Assembly (NCBI RefSeq): GCF_019219825.1
Contig: NZ_JAHUXH010000030.1
Location: forward strand, 32,679 to 96,678
Direction: 5' to 3'
Length of the DNA stretch: 64,000 bases
From: Streptomyces sp. TRM70350
GTDB taxonomy: Bacteria > Actinomycetota > Actinomycetes > Streptomycetales > Streptomycetaceae
In this document: positions 1 through 8,888 of the stretch, piece after piece
Numbering within the stretch: the first letter of the stretch is position 1
How the letters are laid out: every line of letters starts with the position of its first letter
Made by a program: the position numbers and the translations under genes
Notes under the pieces: generated by a model
Databases searched by the model: none
Told to the model about the DNA's origin: nothing
The model's input: only the letters and a program-made list of their open reading frames with translations

Positions 1-521
1 ACCTGCTCCTGAACAAAACACAGCGTCGGGGCAGGCTCCCGCTGGAAGATCGCCTTTCGAGCCGCTCGTGCGACCGTTCCCCGCTCCACCGTTTCCGGGC
101 TGTGCGGGGGCTGCCTCATCTCGAACAGCGCCCGCATGTACTCCGGCGTCTGCAGCAACCCATGGATGTTGTGGCTGCTGTAGAACAGCAGCTCCACCGC
201 GCGCCGCTCCAACTCCGTCAGCTCCCGCACCTTCTTCGGGTACCGAGCCTTCCGCATGTCCTCCATGAACGCCCGCAGATGCCCCTGCGCGTTCAGAACC
301 GTGTCCGCCCTGTCCAGGAACTCCGGCCTCGGAATCCGCTGCCCCCGCTCCATCTTGCGGATCATGTCCTCGCCGTAGCCCATGACCTCGGCGAAGTCGG
401 CCACGCCCATCCCCGCCGACTCGCGGCACACCCTCAGCAGGCGCCCCACCGCCTGTACCACCGGCTCGATCTCGTCGCCGGGCTCGACGTCCCAACCCGC
501 CTCGTCCACATCGTCGTTCAT
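1..521 (-). CDS. XRE-family regulator with DUF5753-type C-terminus (partial)
   Basis: The reading frame starts at an ATG at 521 (complement) behind a clear GGAGGA ribosome site and runs off the left edge, so only about 173 residues are present. Residues 15-75 form a helix-turn-helix of the Streptomyces XRE type (VGRLLRVCRESAGMGVADFA, then GYGEDMIRKMERGQRIP). The following stretch (FYSSHNIHGLLQTPEYMRAL) is the usual opening of the DUF5753 ligand or partner domain. In Streptomyces such proteins typically sit next to a HATPase anti-sigma-like gene, as here. Probably a cytoplasmic DNA-binding regulator; its target is unknown. Confidence 0.85.
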   Translation of the reverse strand, partial: MNDDVDEAGWDVEPGDEIEPVVQAVGRLLRVCRESAGMGVADFAEVMGYGEDMIRKMERGQRIPRPEFLDRADTVLNAQGHLRAFMEDMRKARYPKKVRELTELERRAVELLFYSSHNIHGLLQTPEYMRALFEMRQPPHSPETVERGTVARAARKAIFQREPAPTLCFVQEQ

Positions 522-657
522 GGCTCCTCCTCCGACGCGCACCTGTACCCGTACAACACCTGAGACAGCCAAGACAGCCGAGACAAAGCCGGGACAGTCA
601 CCCTACGCACAGGCGTTGTCACTGATCCACGGAAGCAGATTGGGTCACTCTCAGTGC

Positions 658-1068
658 ATGAACCGCGAGATCACTGCCCCTGAAAACCAACTCTCGTCCC
701 CCATCCGCAACTTCACCGTGCTCCTGTCCCCCACCCCACGCGGAGCCCGCCTCGCGCGCCTGCTCAGCACCGAGCAACTCCGCACGTGGGGTCTCCCGTT
801 GCACCCGGCGGACCACATCGTGGCCGAACTGGCCGCGAACGCCGCCACCCACGGCCGCGTCCCAGGACGTGACTTCCGCCTGACGCTCTACGTCGTCGGC
901 GACACCCTCCGCATCGAGGTCACCGACACCCGCGGCGACCGTCTGCCCCGCCTCGGCTCCGGCCGCGGCCTCCTCCTCGTCGACGCGCTCGCCGACCGCT
1001 GGGGCGTGGCGCCGGGACCGCACCCACGCAAGACGATCTGGGCCGAGCTGAACACCCTTGGTGCATGA
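658..1068 (+). CDS. HATPase_c anti-sigma-like ATP-binding protein
   Basis: 136 residues. The central part (ADHIVAELAANAATHG) is the N-box of the GHKL ATPase fold used by RsbW/SpoIIAB-type serine kinases, and DTRG...GSGRGLLLVDALADRWG covers the G1/G2 boxes. These stand-alone HATPases are abundant in Streptomyces and are often divergent from or adjacent to XRE/DUF5753 genes. The ATG at 658 is preferred because an upstream in-frame extension would overlap the 5' region of the neighbouring divergent gene. Probably cytoplasmic; kinase activity is inferred only. Confidence 0.85.
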   Translation: MNREITAPENQLSSPIRNFTVLLSPTPRGARLARLLSTEQLRTWGLPLHPADHIVAELAANAATHGRVPGRDFRLTLYVVGDTLRIEVTDTRGDRLPRLGSGRGLLLVDALADRWGVAPGPHPRKTIWAELNTLGA

Positions 1069-1160
1069 CCCAGATGCCCATGGAGTCCATCGGTGACTGT
1101 CACGCGACGAGGCAAGCAGGTGGCCACGTCATGAGGGAGACGCTGGAGCGCAGTGAGTAA
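1065..1160 (+). CDS. Possible 31-aa ORF coupled to the HATPase gene
   Basis: An ATG at 1065 overlaps the HATPase stop by four bases (ATGA), the usual arrangement for translational coupling. The frame runs 31 codons to a TAA. The product (MTQMPMESIGDCHATRQAGG...) resembles nothing I recognise. DUF397-type partner genes often occupy this place but are longer. It may be a chance ORF. Confidence 0.25.
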   Translation: MTQMPMESIGDCHATRQAGGHVMRETLERSE

Positions 1161-1268
1161 ATGCCGCACCTCTTCCGGCCGGAGGCCCCGACCCGCTCGG
1201 CTTCAACACCACCGCGCTTGTCTCACAGCCGGACCGGCGCCGACTCCGCGTCGGCGATTACCGGACGA

Positions 1269-1312
1269 AGCCGGTGAGGGCAAGCCCCGTCCCCACGGTG
1301 CCCTCACCGGCT
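1269..1312. terminator. Stem-loop terminator between convergent genes
   Basis: A perfect 14-bp stem (1269-1282 pairs with 1299-1312) with a 16-nt GC-rich loop lies about 20 bp downstream of the stop of the leftward MMPL gene. It can serve both strands. Confidence 0.7.
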
Positions 1313-1333
1313 GGTCTCAAAGGAGCCGTCGCG

Positions 1334-3538
1334 TCAGACGCGTACCAGCTCCCGGTCCTCCCGACCCCGGTCTGCCTCCGTGCGCAGGCCCTCGCCCTCC
1401 ACGTCCACGTTGGGCAGCGCGCGGTCCAGCCACTTCGGCAGCCACCAGGCCTTCTTGCCGAGCAGTGCCAGGACCGCGGGGACGATCGCCATGCGGACGA
1501 CGAACGCGTCGAAGAGGACCGCGATCGCGAGGCCGAAGCCGATCATCTTGACCATCGACTCGCTGGAGCCGATGAAGCCCGCGAAGACCGCCATCATGAT
1601 GACCGCCGCGGCCGTGACGACCCGCGCGCCGTGCCGGAAGCCCGTCACGACGGCCTGGCCGGGCTTCTCGCCATGGACGTACGCCTCCCGCATCCGCGTC
1701 ACGAGGAACACCTCGTAGTCCATCGCCAGGCCGAAGACCACGCCGACCATGAAGATCGGCATCATCGACATGACCGGGCCGGTCTCCTCGACGCCCATGA
1801 GGCCCGCGAGCCAGCCCCACTGGAAGACCGCGACCACCGCGCCCAGCGCCGCCATCACGCTCAGCAGGAAGCCGAGCGCCGCCTTCAGCGGGACCAGGAT
1901 CGAGCGGAAGACCACGATCAGGAGGAGGAAGGCCAGGCCGACCACCAGGATCAGGTACGGGACCAGCGCGTCGTTCAGTTTCTCCGACACGTCGATGTTC
2001 ATCGCCGTCGCGCCGGTGACCAGCAGCTCCGCGTCCGTGTCGGCCTTGACCTGCGCGCCGGTGTCCCGGATGGAGTGCACCAGGTCCTCGGTCGTCACCG
2101 ACGACGGCTTGGAGTCGGGGATCACGGTGATCGTCGCCGTGTCGCCCGCCTTGTTGGGCACCGGCGGCGTCACCGTCACGACGTTCTTCAGGCCCTTGAT
2201 CTCGTCGGCCACCTCACCGAAGGCGGCCTGGGGGTCGTCGCTCGACTTCGCGTCGACCACGACCATCAGCGGGCCGTTGAAGCCGGGGCCGAAGCCCTCG
2301 GAGAGCAGGTCGTACGCCCGGCGCTGCGTCGTCGACGTCGGCTGGGAGCCGTCGTCGGGCAGGCCCAGTTCGAGGGACGCCGCCGGGACGGCCGCGGCGC
2401 CCAGGCCGAGCACGCCCAGCAGGAGGACGGCGACCGGACGGCGTACCACGAAGCTCGCCCAGCGCGTGCCCATGTTCGGCTTGGCCGAAGCCTTGGACCG
2501 GCCGCCGCCGAGCAGCTTGCTCTTCTCGCCCGCCGGACGCACCTTCCGGCCCGCGTAACCGAGCAGCGCCGGAATCATCGTCAGCGCGATCAGGACCGCG
2601 ATGGCCACCGTGCCCGCCGCCGCGATGCCCATCTTCGTCAGCATCGGGATGTTCACGACCGACAGGCCGACCAGCGCGATCACGACCGTCAGGCCCGCGA
2701 AGACCACCGCCGAGCCCGCCGTGCCGACCGCCCGCCCGGCCGCCTCCTCGCGCTCCCGGCCCTCCGCCAGCTCCGCCCGGTAGCGGGAGACGATGAACAG
2801 CGCGTAGTCGATGCCGACCGCGAGGCCGATCATCGTGGCCAGGGTGGAGGTCGTGGAACCCAGGTCCAGGGTGCTGGCGAGGGCGGTGATCGAGGCGACG
2901 CCGATGCCGACGCCGATGATGGCCGTCAGCAGCGGGAGTCCGGCCGCGAGCAGTGAGCCGAAGGTGATGACGAGGACGACTGCGGCGACCGCGATGCCGA
3001 TGATCTCCGTGGTGCCGGTCTCCGGCGTCACCTGGAGCGCGTCACCGCCGATCTCGACGGTCAGCCCGGCGTCCCGCGCCTGCTGCGCGGCCTCCTTCAG
3101 CGCCTCCCGGGACGAGTCCGCCAGCTCCATGCCGGAGACGTCGTACCTGACCTGCGCGTACGCGACCGTGCCGTCCCCGCTGACGGCGTTCGCGGTGTAC
3201 GGGTCGGCGACGGAGGCGACCTCGGAACCGTTGGACAGTTCCTGGACGGTCTCCTCGACGGTCGACTTGTTGTCGGCGTCGGTCATCTTCTCGCCGGTGG
3301 GTGCCTTGAAGACGACACGGGCGGTCGCTCCGTCGGCGCTCATACCGGGGAATCGTTCCTCCAGCAGGTCGAAGGCCTTCTGGGCCTCGGTGCCGGGGAT
3401 CGAGAAGGACGTGGTGCCCGGGGCGGGCGCGCTTGCCGCGCCGACACCGGCGAGGGTCAGCAGCGCCACCCATATCAGGGCGACGAAGTGCCGTCGCCGG
3501 AAGGCGAGCCGGCCGAGTTTGCAGAGGAATGTGGCCAC
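1334..3538 (-). CDS. MMPL-family transporter
   Basis: 734 residues from a GTG start. An N-terminal membrane helix (HFVALIWVALLTLAGVGA) is followed by a large extracellular domain, six helices, a second extracellular domain beginning near ELGLPDDGSQP, and a second helix bundle: the duplicated RND/MMPL layout with about 12 helices. Typical family motifs include GIDYALFIVSRYR and its C-terminal counterpart AMDYEVFLVTRMREAY. Family members export lipids or hydrophobic drugs using the proton gradient. The TetR gene just upstream (105-bp gap, same strand) suggests local control. Substrate unknown. Confidence 0.9.
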   Translation of the reverse strand: MATFLCKLGRLAFRRRHFVALIWVALLTLAGVGAASAPAPGTTSFSIPGTEAQKAFDLLEERFPGMSADGATARVVFKAPTGEKMTDADNKSTVEETVQELSNGSEVASVADPYTANAVSGDGTVAYAQVRYDVSGMELADSSREALKEAAQQARDAGLTVEIGGDALQVTPETGTTEIIGIAVAAVVLVITFGSLLAAGLPLLTAIIGVGIGVASITALASTLDLGSTTSTLATMIGLAVGIDYALFIVSRYRAELAEGREREEAAGRAVGTAGSAVVFAGLTVVIALVGLSVVNIPMLTKMGIAAAGTVAIAVLIALTMIPALLGYAGRKVRPAGEKSKLLGGGRSKASAKPNMGTRWASFVVRRPVAVLLLGVLGLGAAAVPAASLELGLPDDGSQPTSTTQRRAYDLLSEGFGPGFNGPLMVVVDAKSSDDPQAAFGEVADEIKGLKNVVTVTPPVPNKAGDTATITVIPDSKPSSVTTEDLVHSIRDTGAQVKADTDAELLVTGATAMNIDVSEKLNDALVPYLILVVGLAFLLLIVVFRSILVPLKAALGFLLSVMAALGAVVAVFQWGWLAGLMGVEETGPVMSMMPIFMVGVVFGLAMDYEVFLVTRMREAYVHGEKPGQAVVTGFRHGARVVTAAAVIMMAVFAGFIGSSESMVKMIGFGLAIAVLFDAFVVRMAIVPAVLALLGKKAWWLPKWLDRALPNVDVEGEGLRTEADRGREDRELVRV

Positions 3539-3643
3539 GAGGGCGTACTCCCGGTCAGGTCGTGGGGTTCTTCAGGGCAGGGGTGATCAGCCCGACGACG
3601 TGAGCGGTGACGTCAGGTACTCGGGACTGCGAGTGGGGACTTC

Positions 3644-4243
3644 TCAGGTGGTGGGCACGCCGAGGGCGGGGAGGACCACGGCGTCGATGTACGAGGTGAG
3701 GAAGGCCTTCGTCGGCGGCAGGTCGTCGATCAGCGCACGGGTGGCGAACGCGCCGAGCATCATGTGCACGACGTAGTTCAGCGCGGGGTTGTCCGCCCGG
3801 ACCTCGCCCCGGTCGACCGCCCGCTGGATCAGCTTGCGCAGCTCCTGCGTCTCCGGCTCCACGAGCAGTTCCTTGAACGCCCTCATGAGATCCGGGTTCG
3901 TGTGCGCCGCCATGGCCAGAGCCCGCATCAGCGCGGCGTTCTGCTCCATGGTGCAGTCGTCCTCGCGGGCCATCAGGGCGTGGAAGTCGCCCCGCAGGGA
4001 CCCGGTGTCGATGTCGGCGATGCCGCCCGGCTTGCTGTGCCGGATCGCCCTGGCCACCAGCTCGGCCTTGCCGCCCCACTGGCGGTAGAGCGTCGCCTTG
4101 CTGGACTTGGTGCGGGCGGCCACGGCGTCCATGGTGAGGGCGTCGTAGCCGACTTCCCGGAGCAGGTCGAGCACGGCCTCGTACAACTCGGCCTCACGTT
4201 CGGGCGTGATCCGACTGCGACGCGCCGTCGCGACCTCAGCCAT
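3644..4243 (-). CDS. TetR-family repressor of the MMPL exporter
   Basis: 199 residues. The N-terminal helix-turn-helix reads ALTMDAVAARTKSSKATLYRQW (shortened: TKSSKATLYRQW is the recognition helix), followed by a helical ligand-binding domain. I chose the ATG at 4243 because GGGAAGGG sits about 9 bp before it; a GTG nine bases further upstream is possible but too close to the ribosome site. The gene is co-directional with the exporter downstream, and a perfect palindrome lies at 4329-4343, so autoregulation plus exporter control is the likely arrangement. Confidence 0.88.
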   Translation of the reverse strand: MAEVATARRSRITPEREAELYEAVLDLLREVGYDALTMDAVAARTKSSKATLYRQWGGKAELVARAIRHSKPGGIADIDTGSLRGDFHALMAREDDCTMEQNAALMRALAMAAHTNPDLMRAFKELLVEPETQELRKLIQRAVDRGEVRADNPALNYVVHMMLGAFATRALIDDLPPTKAFLTSYIDAVVLPALGVPTT

Positions 4244-4328
4244 GTGACTCACCCTTCCCGCTCGGTCGCCTTCCGTCTCCGTGCGACACGGTCTCGTACA
4301 CGACGAATGTAGCGCAGGGCGATAAGAA

Positions 4329-4343
4329 ACGAAACTGTTTCGT
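4329..4343. promoter_or_regulatory. Candidate TetR operator
   Basis: A perfect 15-bp palindrome, ACGAAAC-T-GTTTCGT, lies 86 bp upstream of the TetR start and about 95 bp before the tricorn-like gene on the other strand. Its form (AAAC-N-GTTT core) is common among TetR operators. It is AT-rich for this genome. Confidence 0.6.
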
Positions 4344-4436
4344 ACGCGTCCCGGGTCACGTGCCGCCCACCAGGCATTCCCACACAGCGTTTCGCACGAC
4401 TTGCTCCGGTCCGTCCCCCGGGCGAAGCATGGGAAG

Positions 4437-7400
4437 GTGACCTATCTGCGTCTTCCTCACCTCAGCGGTGACCTGCTGTGCTTCGTCGCCGAGGACGACC
4501 TCTGGCTCGCCCCCCTCGGCGGCCCGAGCCGCGCCTGGCGGCTCACTGTCGACCGCACCAAGGTCGGCCACCCGCGCTTCTCCCCCGACGGTCACCGGAT
4601 CGCGTACACGAGCTGGCGCAGCCTCGATCCGGAGGTGCACCTGGTGCCGGTGGAGGGCGGCACCGGCCGTCGGCTCACCTACTGGGGCAGCTCGGACACC
4701 CAGGTGTGCGGCTGGACCCCGGACGGCGACATCCTCGCCGTCGCCTCGCACGGCGAGCCGTTCTCGCACTACACCTGGGCCTACAAGGTCCCCCCGGACG
4801 GCGACCCGGGCCGCAAACTGCCCTGGGGCCCGGTCGCGGACATCCAGGTCGCCGACGTCGAGGACGGCCACCGCACCCTCCTCCTCACCGGCACCCCGCC
4901 CCACGAACCGGCCTCCTGGAAGCGCTACCGGGGCGGCGCCATGGGCCGTCTCTGGCTGCACGGCAAGCGCCTGCTGGCCGACCTCGAAGGGCATCTCCAC
5001 TCGCCGATGTTCGTCGGCGGGCGGATCGCCTTCCTCTCCGACCACGAGGGCGTCGGCAACCTCTACTCGTGCGCGTACGACGGCACCGACCTGCGCCGGC
5101 ACACCGACCACGACGCGTTCTACGCCCGGCACGCCGCCAGCGACGGCACGCGCGTGGTGTACCAGTGCGCCGGGGACCTCTGGCTCGTCGACGACCTCGC
5201 CGCGGACTCGGCGCCCCGCCGGCTCGACGTGCGCCTGAGCGGTCCGCGCGCGGGACGTCGTCCCTACCAGGTGCCCGCCGCCCACCACGTGGACGGCATC
5301 TCCGTCGACGAGACCGGGCGCGCGAGCGCCGTCGTCGTGCGCGGGAGTCTGTACTGGCTGACGCATCGCGACGGTCCCGCCCGCACCATCACCGACACTC
5401 CGGGCGTACGGGTCCGGCTCCCGGAGATGCTCGGCTCGGGCGGTCAGGTCGCGTATGTGACGGACGCGGAGGGCGAGGACGCGATCGAGATCGCCTATCT
5501 GCCGCGCGCCACCGGCGACCGCGCGCCACGTCGGCTGGCCCAGGGCGAGCTGGGGCGGGTGCTGGAGATGGTCGCCGACCCGGAGGGCGAGCGGCTCGCC
5601 ATCGCCGCGCACGACGGGCGGCTGCTGCTGCTCGACGCGTCGGAGCAGTCGAACGGCGAGGTGACCGAGCTGATCCGGTCGATCAACGGCCCGGTCCGGG
5701 ACCTCGCCTTCTCACCCGACGGAACCTGGCTGACCTGGTCGCACCCGGGGATCGGCCGCTCGCTGCGGCAGATCAAGCTGGCCCGGATCAAGGACCGTTA
5801 CATCGTCGACGTGACCAACGGCCGCTTCGAGGACGAGAACCCCGTCTTCACCAGCGACGGCCGCTATCTCGCGTTCCTATCCTGGCGCGGCTTCGACCCG
5901 GTGTACGACGTCCACACCGGCGACCTCTCCTTCCCGCTGGGCTGCCGCCCGTATCTGGTGCCGCTGTCCTCGGCCACCCCGTCCCCCTTCGCGCTGAACC
6001 CGGACGGGCGGCCGGCCGCCGGTGGCCTGTACCCGGTCGAGGACGAGGAGACCGGCGAGGCGGGCGCGGTGACGGTCGAGGTCGAGGGCCTGGAGAGCCG
6101 GGTCACGCCCTTCCCGGTCGCGGCCTCCAAGTACTCCGGGCTGTTCCCGGTCGCGGGCGGCGGGCTGGTCTGGCTGCGCTGGCCGATCTCGGGCGCGCTC
6201 GGCGAGACGTTCGTCAACCCGGACGACACCAGCGGCCGCCCCACCCTCGAGTACTTCAACATCACCAAGGCGAAGAAGTCCGAACTGGTCCAGCACCTCG
6301 ACTGGTTCACCGTCAGCGGCGACGGCACCCGCCTCGTCGTGGTCGACGAGGGCGATCTGCGCGCGGTGCCGTCCACCGAGGTGGGCGACAGCGACACGAC
6401 GACCTGGATCGACGTACGCCGCATCATGCACGAGGTCGATCCGGGCGCCGAGTGGCGGCAGGCGTACGAGGAGGCCGGGCGGCTCATCCGCGCCTACTTC
6501 TGGGAGCCGGGGATGTGCGGGATCGACTGGGACGCGGTGCTCGACCAGTACCGGCCGCTGGTCGACCGGGTCGCCTCGCCGGACGAGTTCGCCGACCTGC
6601 TGCGCGAGGTGCTGGGCGAGCTGGGCACCTCCCACGCCTACGTCTCCGCCGCCCGCCGCAACGAGGGCCCGCCCCACTACCAGCGCCGGCAGGGCCTGCT
6701 CGGCGCCAACTTCGTCCACCGGGACGGCGGTTGGATGGTCAAGCGCATCCTCCCCGGCGACTCCTCCGACTCCAAGGCCCGCTCCCCGCTGGCCGGTTCG
6801 GGCATCCGCGAGGGCGCGATCCTGACCCACGTGGACGGCCGTCCGGTCGACCCGGTGACCGGCCCCTACCCCCTCCTCGCGGGCGCGGGCGGTACGACGG
6901 TGGAGCTGACGTTCAGCCCGGCCGAGGGCGCGGGACGCTCCCGGCGGGTCGCCGTCGTCCCGCTCGTCGACGAACGCCCGCTGCGCTACCAGGACTGGGT
7001 GGCCAAACGCCGGGCGGTGGTCCGGGAGTTGAGCGGCGGCCGCTGCGGCTATCTGCACATCCCCGACATGGGCGGCTCCGGCTGGGCGCAGTTCAACCGC
7101 GACCTGCGCATGGAGGTGTCCCGGCCCGCACTGATCGTGGACGTGCGCGGCAACGCGGGCGGCCACATCAGCGAACTCGTCATCGAGAAGCTGACCCGCA
7201 CGATCCTGGGCTGGGACCTCACCCGCAACGCCCAGCCGGTGTCGTACACCTCGAACGCGCCGCGCGGCCCGGTGGTGGCGCTGGCGGACGAGGCCACGTC
7301 CTCCGACGGCGACATGATCACGGCCGCCTTCAAACTCCTCGCACTGGGCCCCGTGGTCGGCCAGCGCACCTGGGGCGGCGTCGTCGGCATGACCGGCCGC

Positions 7401-7667
7401 CACCGCCTGGGCGACGGCACGGTCATCACCGTACCGATGAACGCGGCCTGGTTCGAGGCGTACGGCTGGTCCGTCGAGAACCACGGCGTCACCCCCGACG
7501 TGGAAGCCCTGCGCACCCCCCTCGACTGGGCGGAGGGCCGCTACGCCCAACTCGACGACGCGGTCCGGCTGGCCCTGAACCTGCTGGAGACGGAGCCTGC
7601 GGCAACGCCGCCGGACTACAGCCACGTCCCGGACAGGTCGAGGCCGAAGCTCCCGCCGAGGGCTTGA
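4437..7667 (+). CDS. Tricorn-like protease, S41-family peptidase
   Basis: About 1,076 residues. The N-terminal 650 residues form WD-type beta-propellers (repeated motifs such as RFSPDGHRIAYTSW and FTSDGRYLAFLSWRGF). A PDZ-like segment (RSPLAGSGIREGAILTHVDG) and an S41 catalytic domain follow (DVRGNAGGHISELVIEKL, then ADEATSSDGDMI, whose serine would be the nucleophile). Length and order match Streptomyces tricorn homologues, cytosolic oligomeric proteases that trim peptides. The GTG at 4437 fits the conserved start of the first propeller; a TTG at 4401 would add 12 residues unlike the family. Confidence 0.93.
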   Translation: MTYLRLPHLSGDLLCFVAEDDLWLAPLGGPSRAWRLTVDRTKVGHPRFSPDGHRIAYTSWRSLDPEVHLVPVEGGTGRRLTYWGSSDTQVCGWTPDGDILAVASHGEPFSHYTWAYKVPPDGDPGRKLPWGPVADIQVADVEDGHRTLLLTGTPPHEPASWKRYRGGAMGRLWLHGKRLLADLEGHLHSPMFVGGRIAFLSDHEGVGNLYSCAYDGTDLRRHTDHDAFYARHAASDGTRVVYQCAGDLWLVDDLAADSAPRRLDVRLSGPRAGRRPYQVPAAHHVDGISVDETGRASAVVVRGSLYWLTHRDGPARTITDTPGVRVRLPEMLGSGGQVAYVTDAEGEDAIEIAYLPRATGDRAPRRLAQGELGRVLEMVADPEGERLAIAAHDGRLLLLDASEQSNGEVTELIRSINGPVRDLAFSPDGTWLTWSHPGIGRSLRQIKLARIKDRYIVDVTNGRFEDENPVFTSDGRYLAFLSWRGFDPVYDVHTGDLSFPLGCRPYLVPLSSATPSPFALNPDGRPAAGGLYPVEDEETGEAGAVTVEVEGLESRVTPFPVAASKYSGLFPVAGGGLVWLRWPISGALGETFVNPDDTSGRPTLEYFNITKAKKSELVQHLDWFTVSGDGTRLVVVDEGDLRAVPSTEVGDSDTTTWIDVRRIMHEVDPGAEWRQAYEEAGRLIRAYFWEPGMCGIDWDAVLDQYRPLVDRVASPDEFADLLREVLGELGTSHAYVSAARRNEGPPHYQRRQGLLGANFVHRDGGWMVKRILPGDSSDSKARSPLAGSGIREGAILTHVDGRPVDPVTGPYPLLAGAGGTTVELTFSPAEGAGRSRRVAVVPLVDERPLRYQDWVAKRRAVVRELSGGRCGYLHIPDMGGSGWAQFNRDLRMEVSRPALIVDVRGNAGGHISELVIEKLTRTILGWDLTRNAQPVSYTSNAPRGPVVALADEATSSDGDMITAAFKLLALGPVVGQRTWGGVVGMTGRHRLGDGTVITVPMNAAWFEAYGWSVENHGVTPDVEALRTPLDWAEGRYAQLDDAVRLALNLLETEPAATPPDYSHVPDRSRPKLPPRA

Positions 7668-7692
7668 GGATTCTTGACCATGAGAAACATGA

Positions 7693-7729
7693 ACGCAGGG
7701 CACCCTCCGCAAAGAAGGGCACCCTGCGT
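7693..7729. terminator. Stem-loop between convergent genes
   Basis: ACGCAGGG at 7693 pairs with CCCTGCGT ending at 7729, and an inner CCCT/AGGG pair extends the stem past a two-base mismatch. It lies between the tricorn-like gene and the leftward 58-codon gene. Confidence 0.65.
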
Positions 7730-7751
7730 CACGGGTGAAGCCGACTACGCG

Positions 7752-7928
7752 TTACGCGTCGTAGTCCTGCTCGAACCGGTCCTGCTCCTCGCGGCGCTGA
7801 CGCTCCATCTCCTCGTCCTCGCGCTGCTGGCGGCCACGCTGGCCACGCTCCTTGGCCTCACCGGCCTTCTGCTTGGCCTGCTCCTGCAGACGCTCGGACT
7901 TCTCCTGGAACTGGTCCTTCATGCCCAT
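7752..7928 (-). CDS. Small charged, probably helical protein (58 aa)
   Basis: 58 residues from an ATG at 7928, with GGGAG about 10 bp upstream. Composition is extreme: nearly all Q, E, K, R, A and D (for example SERLQEQAKQKAGEAKERGQ, then EDEEMERQRREEQDRFEQDY), predicting a single long soluble helix or coiled coil. Length and codon usage (strong third-position GC) support a real gene, and I recall similar short ORFs in many Streptomyces. No function is known to me. Confidence 0.65.
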   Translation of the reverse strand: MGMKDQFQEKSERLQEQAKQKAGEAKERGQRGRQQREDEEMERQRREEQDRFEQDYDA

Positions 7929-8003
7929 GTGGGTTCACTCCCGTGGGGGTGAGGGAATCTGGCACGACCAGATTCACACGGGCGATAACCCCGCGCATGT
8001 CGA

Positions 8004-8888
8004 TCAGTTACGCACCGTAGTGCGGTGCTGCTCGTCGGCCACGCCACCCGCGCCCACCAGCCCCGTCCGCATCCCCCGCAGCCGAGGCGCGAACCGCCGC
8101 ATCTCCCGCTGCCCCACGGTCCCGACGAGCGTCGGCAAGTACCCGCGCACGCCCTGCATCCCGCGCAGCCACCACTGCCCGTACACATGGCTCGACCGCC
8201 GCTCGATCCCGGCCACCAGCCGGTCCACCGCCGGTCCCAGCGGATACGTCTTGTTGGCCGGCCACGGCAGCCGCTGCCTCAACTCCCGCATGACGTCGTC
8301 CTGATCGGCCCCGCGCACCATGTCGGTGTCGGTCCACGACAGGTACGCGACGCCGACCCTCACGCCCTGGTGGCCGACCTCGGCCCGCAGACTGTGCGCG
8401 TACGCCTCCACGCCCGACTTGGACGCGCAGTACGCGGTCATCATCGGCGCCGGTGTGATCGCGGCGAGGGAGGCGACCTGGAGCAGATAGCCCCGGCTCT
8501 CGGTGAGCACCGGCAGGAAGGCGCGGGCGGTCACCGCGGAGCCGATGAGGTTGACCTCGATGACCCGCCGCCAGGCCTCCGGGTCCGAGTCGACGAACGG
8601 CCCGCCGGTCGCCACGCCCGCGTTGGCGACGACGATGTCGACCTTGCCGAACCGCGCCTTGACCTCCTGGGCCACCTTCGCCATGGCGGCGTGGTCGGTG
8701 ACGTCGGCGTGCCAGTGGTCGCTCTCGCTGTGCAGTCGTGCGCAGACCCGCTCGAGCTCGTCCGGCTCCAGCCCGACCAGCGCCACCTTGGCGCCGCGCG
8801 CCGACAACTTCCGGGCGAGCAGCTCCCCGACGCCCCGCGCGGCCCCGGTGACGACCGCGACCTGTCCCTCCAGGCTGACCCTGCTCAT
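8004..8888 (-). CDS. Short-chain dehydrogenase/reductase
   Basis: 294 residues. A Rossmann N-terminus has the SDR cofactor motif TGAARGVGELLA, then NAG at about residue 94 and a YCASKSG active site (YxxxK) preceded by a conserved serine in LLQVASLAA. The tail of about 80 residues after the fold is longer than in classical SDRs. It is the last gene of a three-gene leftward operon; its ATG overlaps the stop of the hydrolase gene by 4 bp. It probably oxidises or reduces an alcohol/ketone in the same pathway as the upstream FAD monooxygenase. Substrate unknown. Confidence 0.88.
   Translation of the reverse strand: MSRVSLEGQVAVVTGAARGVGELLARKLSARGAKVALVGLEPDELERVCARLHSESDHWHADVTDHAAMAKVAQEVKARFGKVDIVVANAGVATGGPFVDSDPEAWRRVIEVNLIGSAVTARAFLPVLTESRGYLLQVASLAAITPAPMMTAYCASKSGVEAYAHSLRAEVGHQGVRVGVAYLSWTDTDMVRGADQDDVMRELRQRLPWPANKTYPLGPAVDRLVAGIERRSSHVYGQWWLRGMQGVRGYLPTLVGTVGQREMRRFAPRLRGMRTGLVGAGGVADEQHRTTVRN

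Noticed and set aside
1274..2956. 560-codon open frame on the + strand opposite the MMPL gene
   Set aside because: Arg/His/Asp-rich low-complexity shadow of a clearly recognisable transporter.
4401..4436. TTG start adding 12 residues to the tricorn-like protein
   Set aside because: Extension is not like the family and has no better ribosome site than the GTG at 4437.
5877..7712. 611-codon open frame antisense to the tricorn-like gene
   Set aside because: Long antisense frames are expected in GC-rich DNA; composition is H/R/V/D-rich with no domain, while the sense frame shows full S41 motifs.
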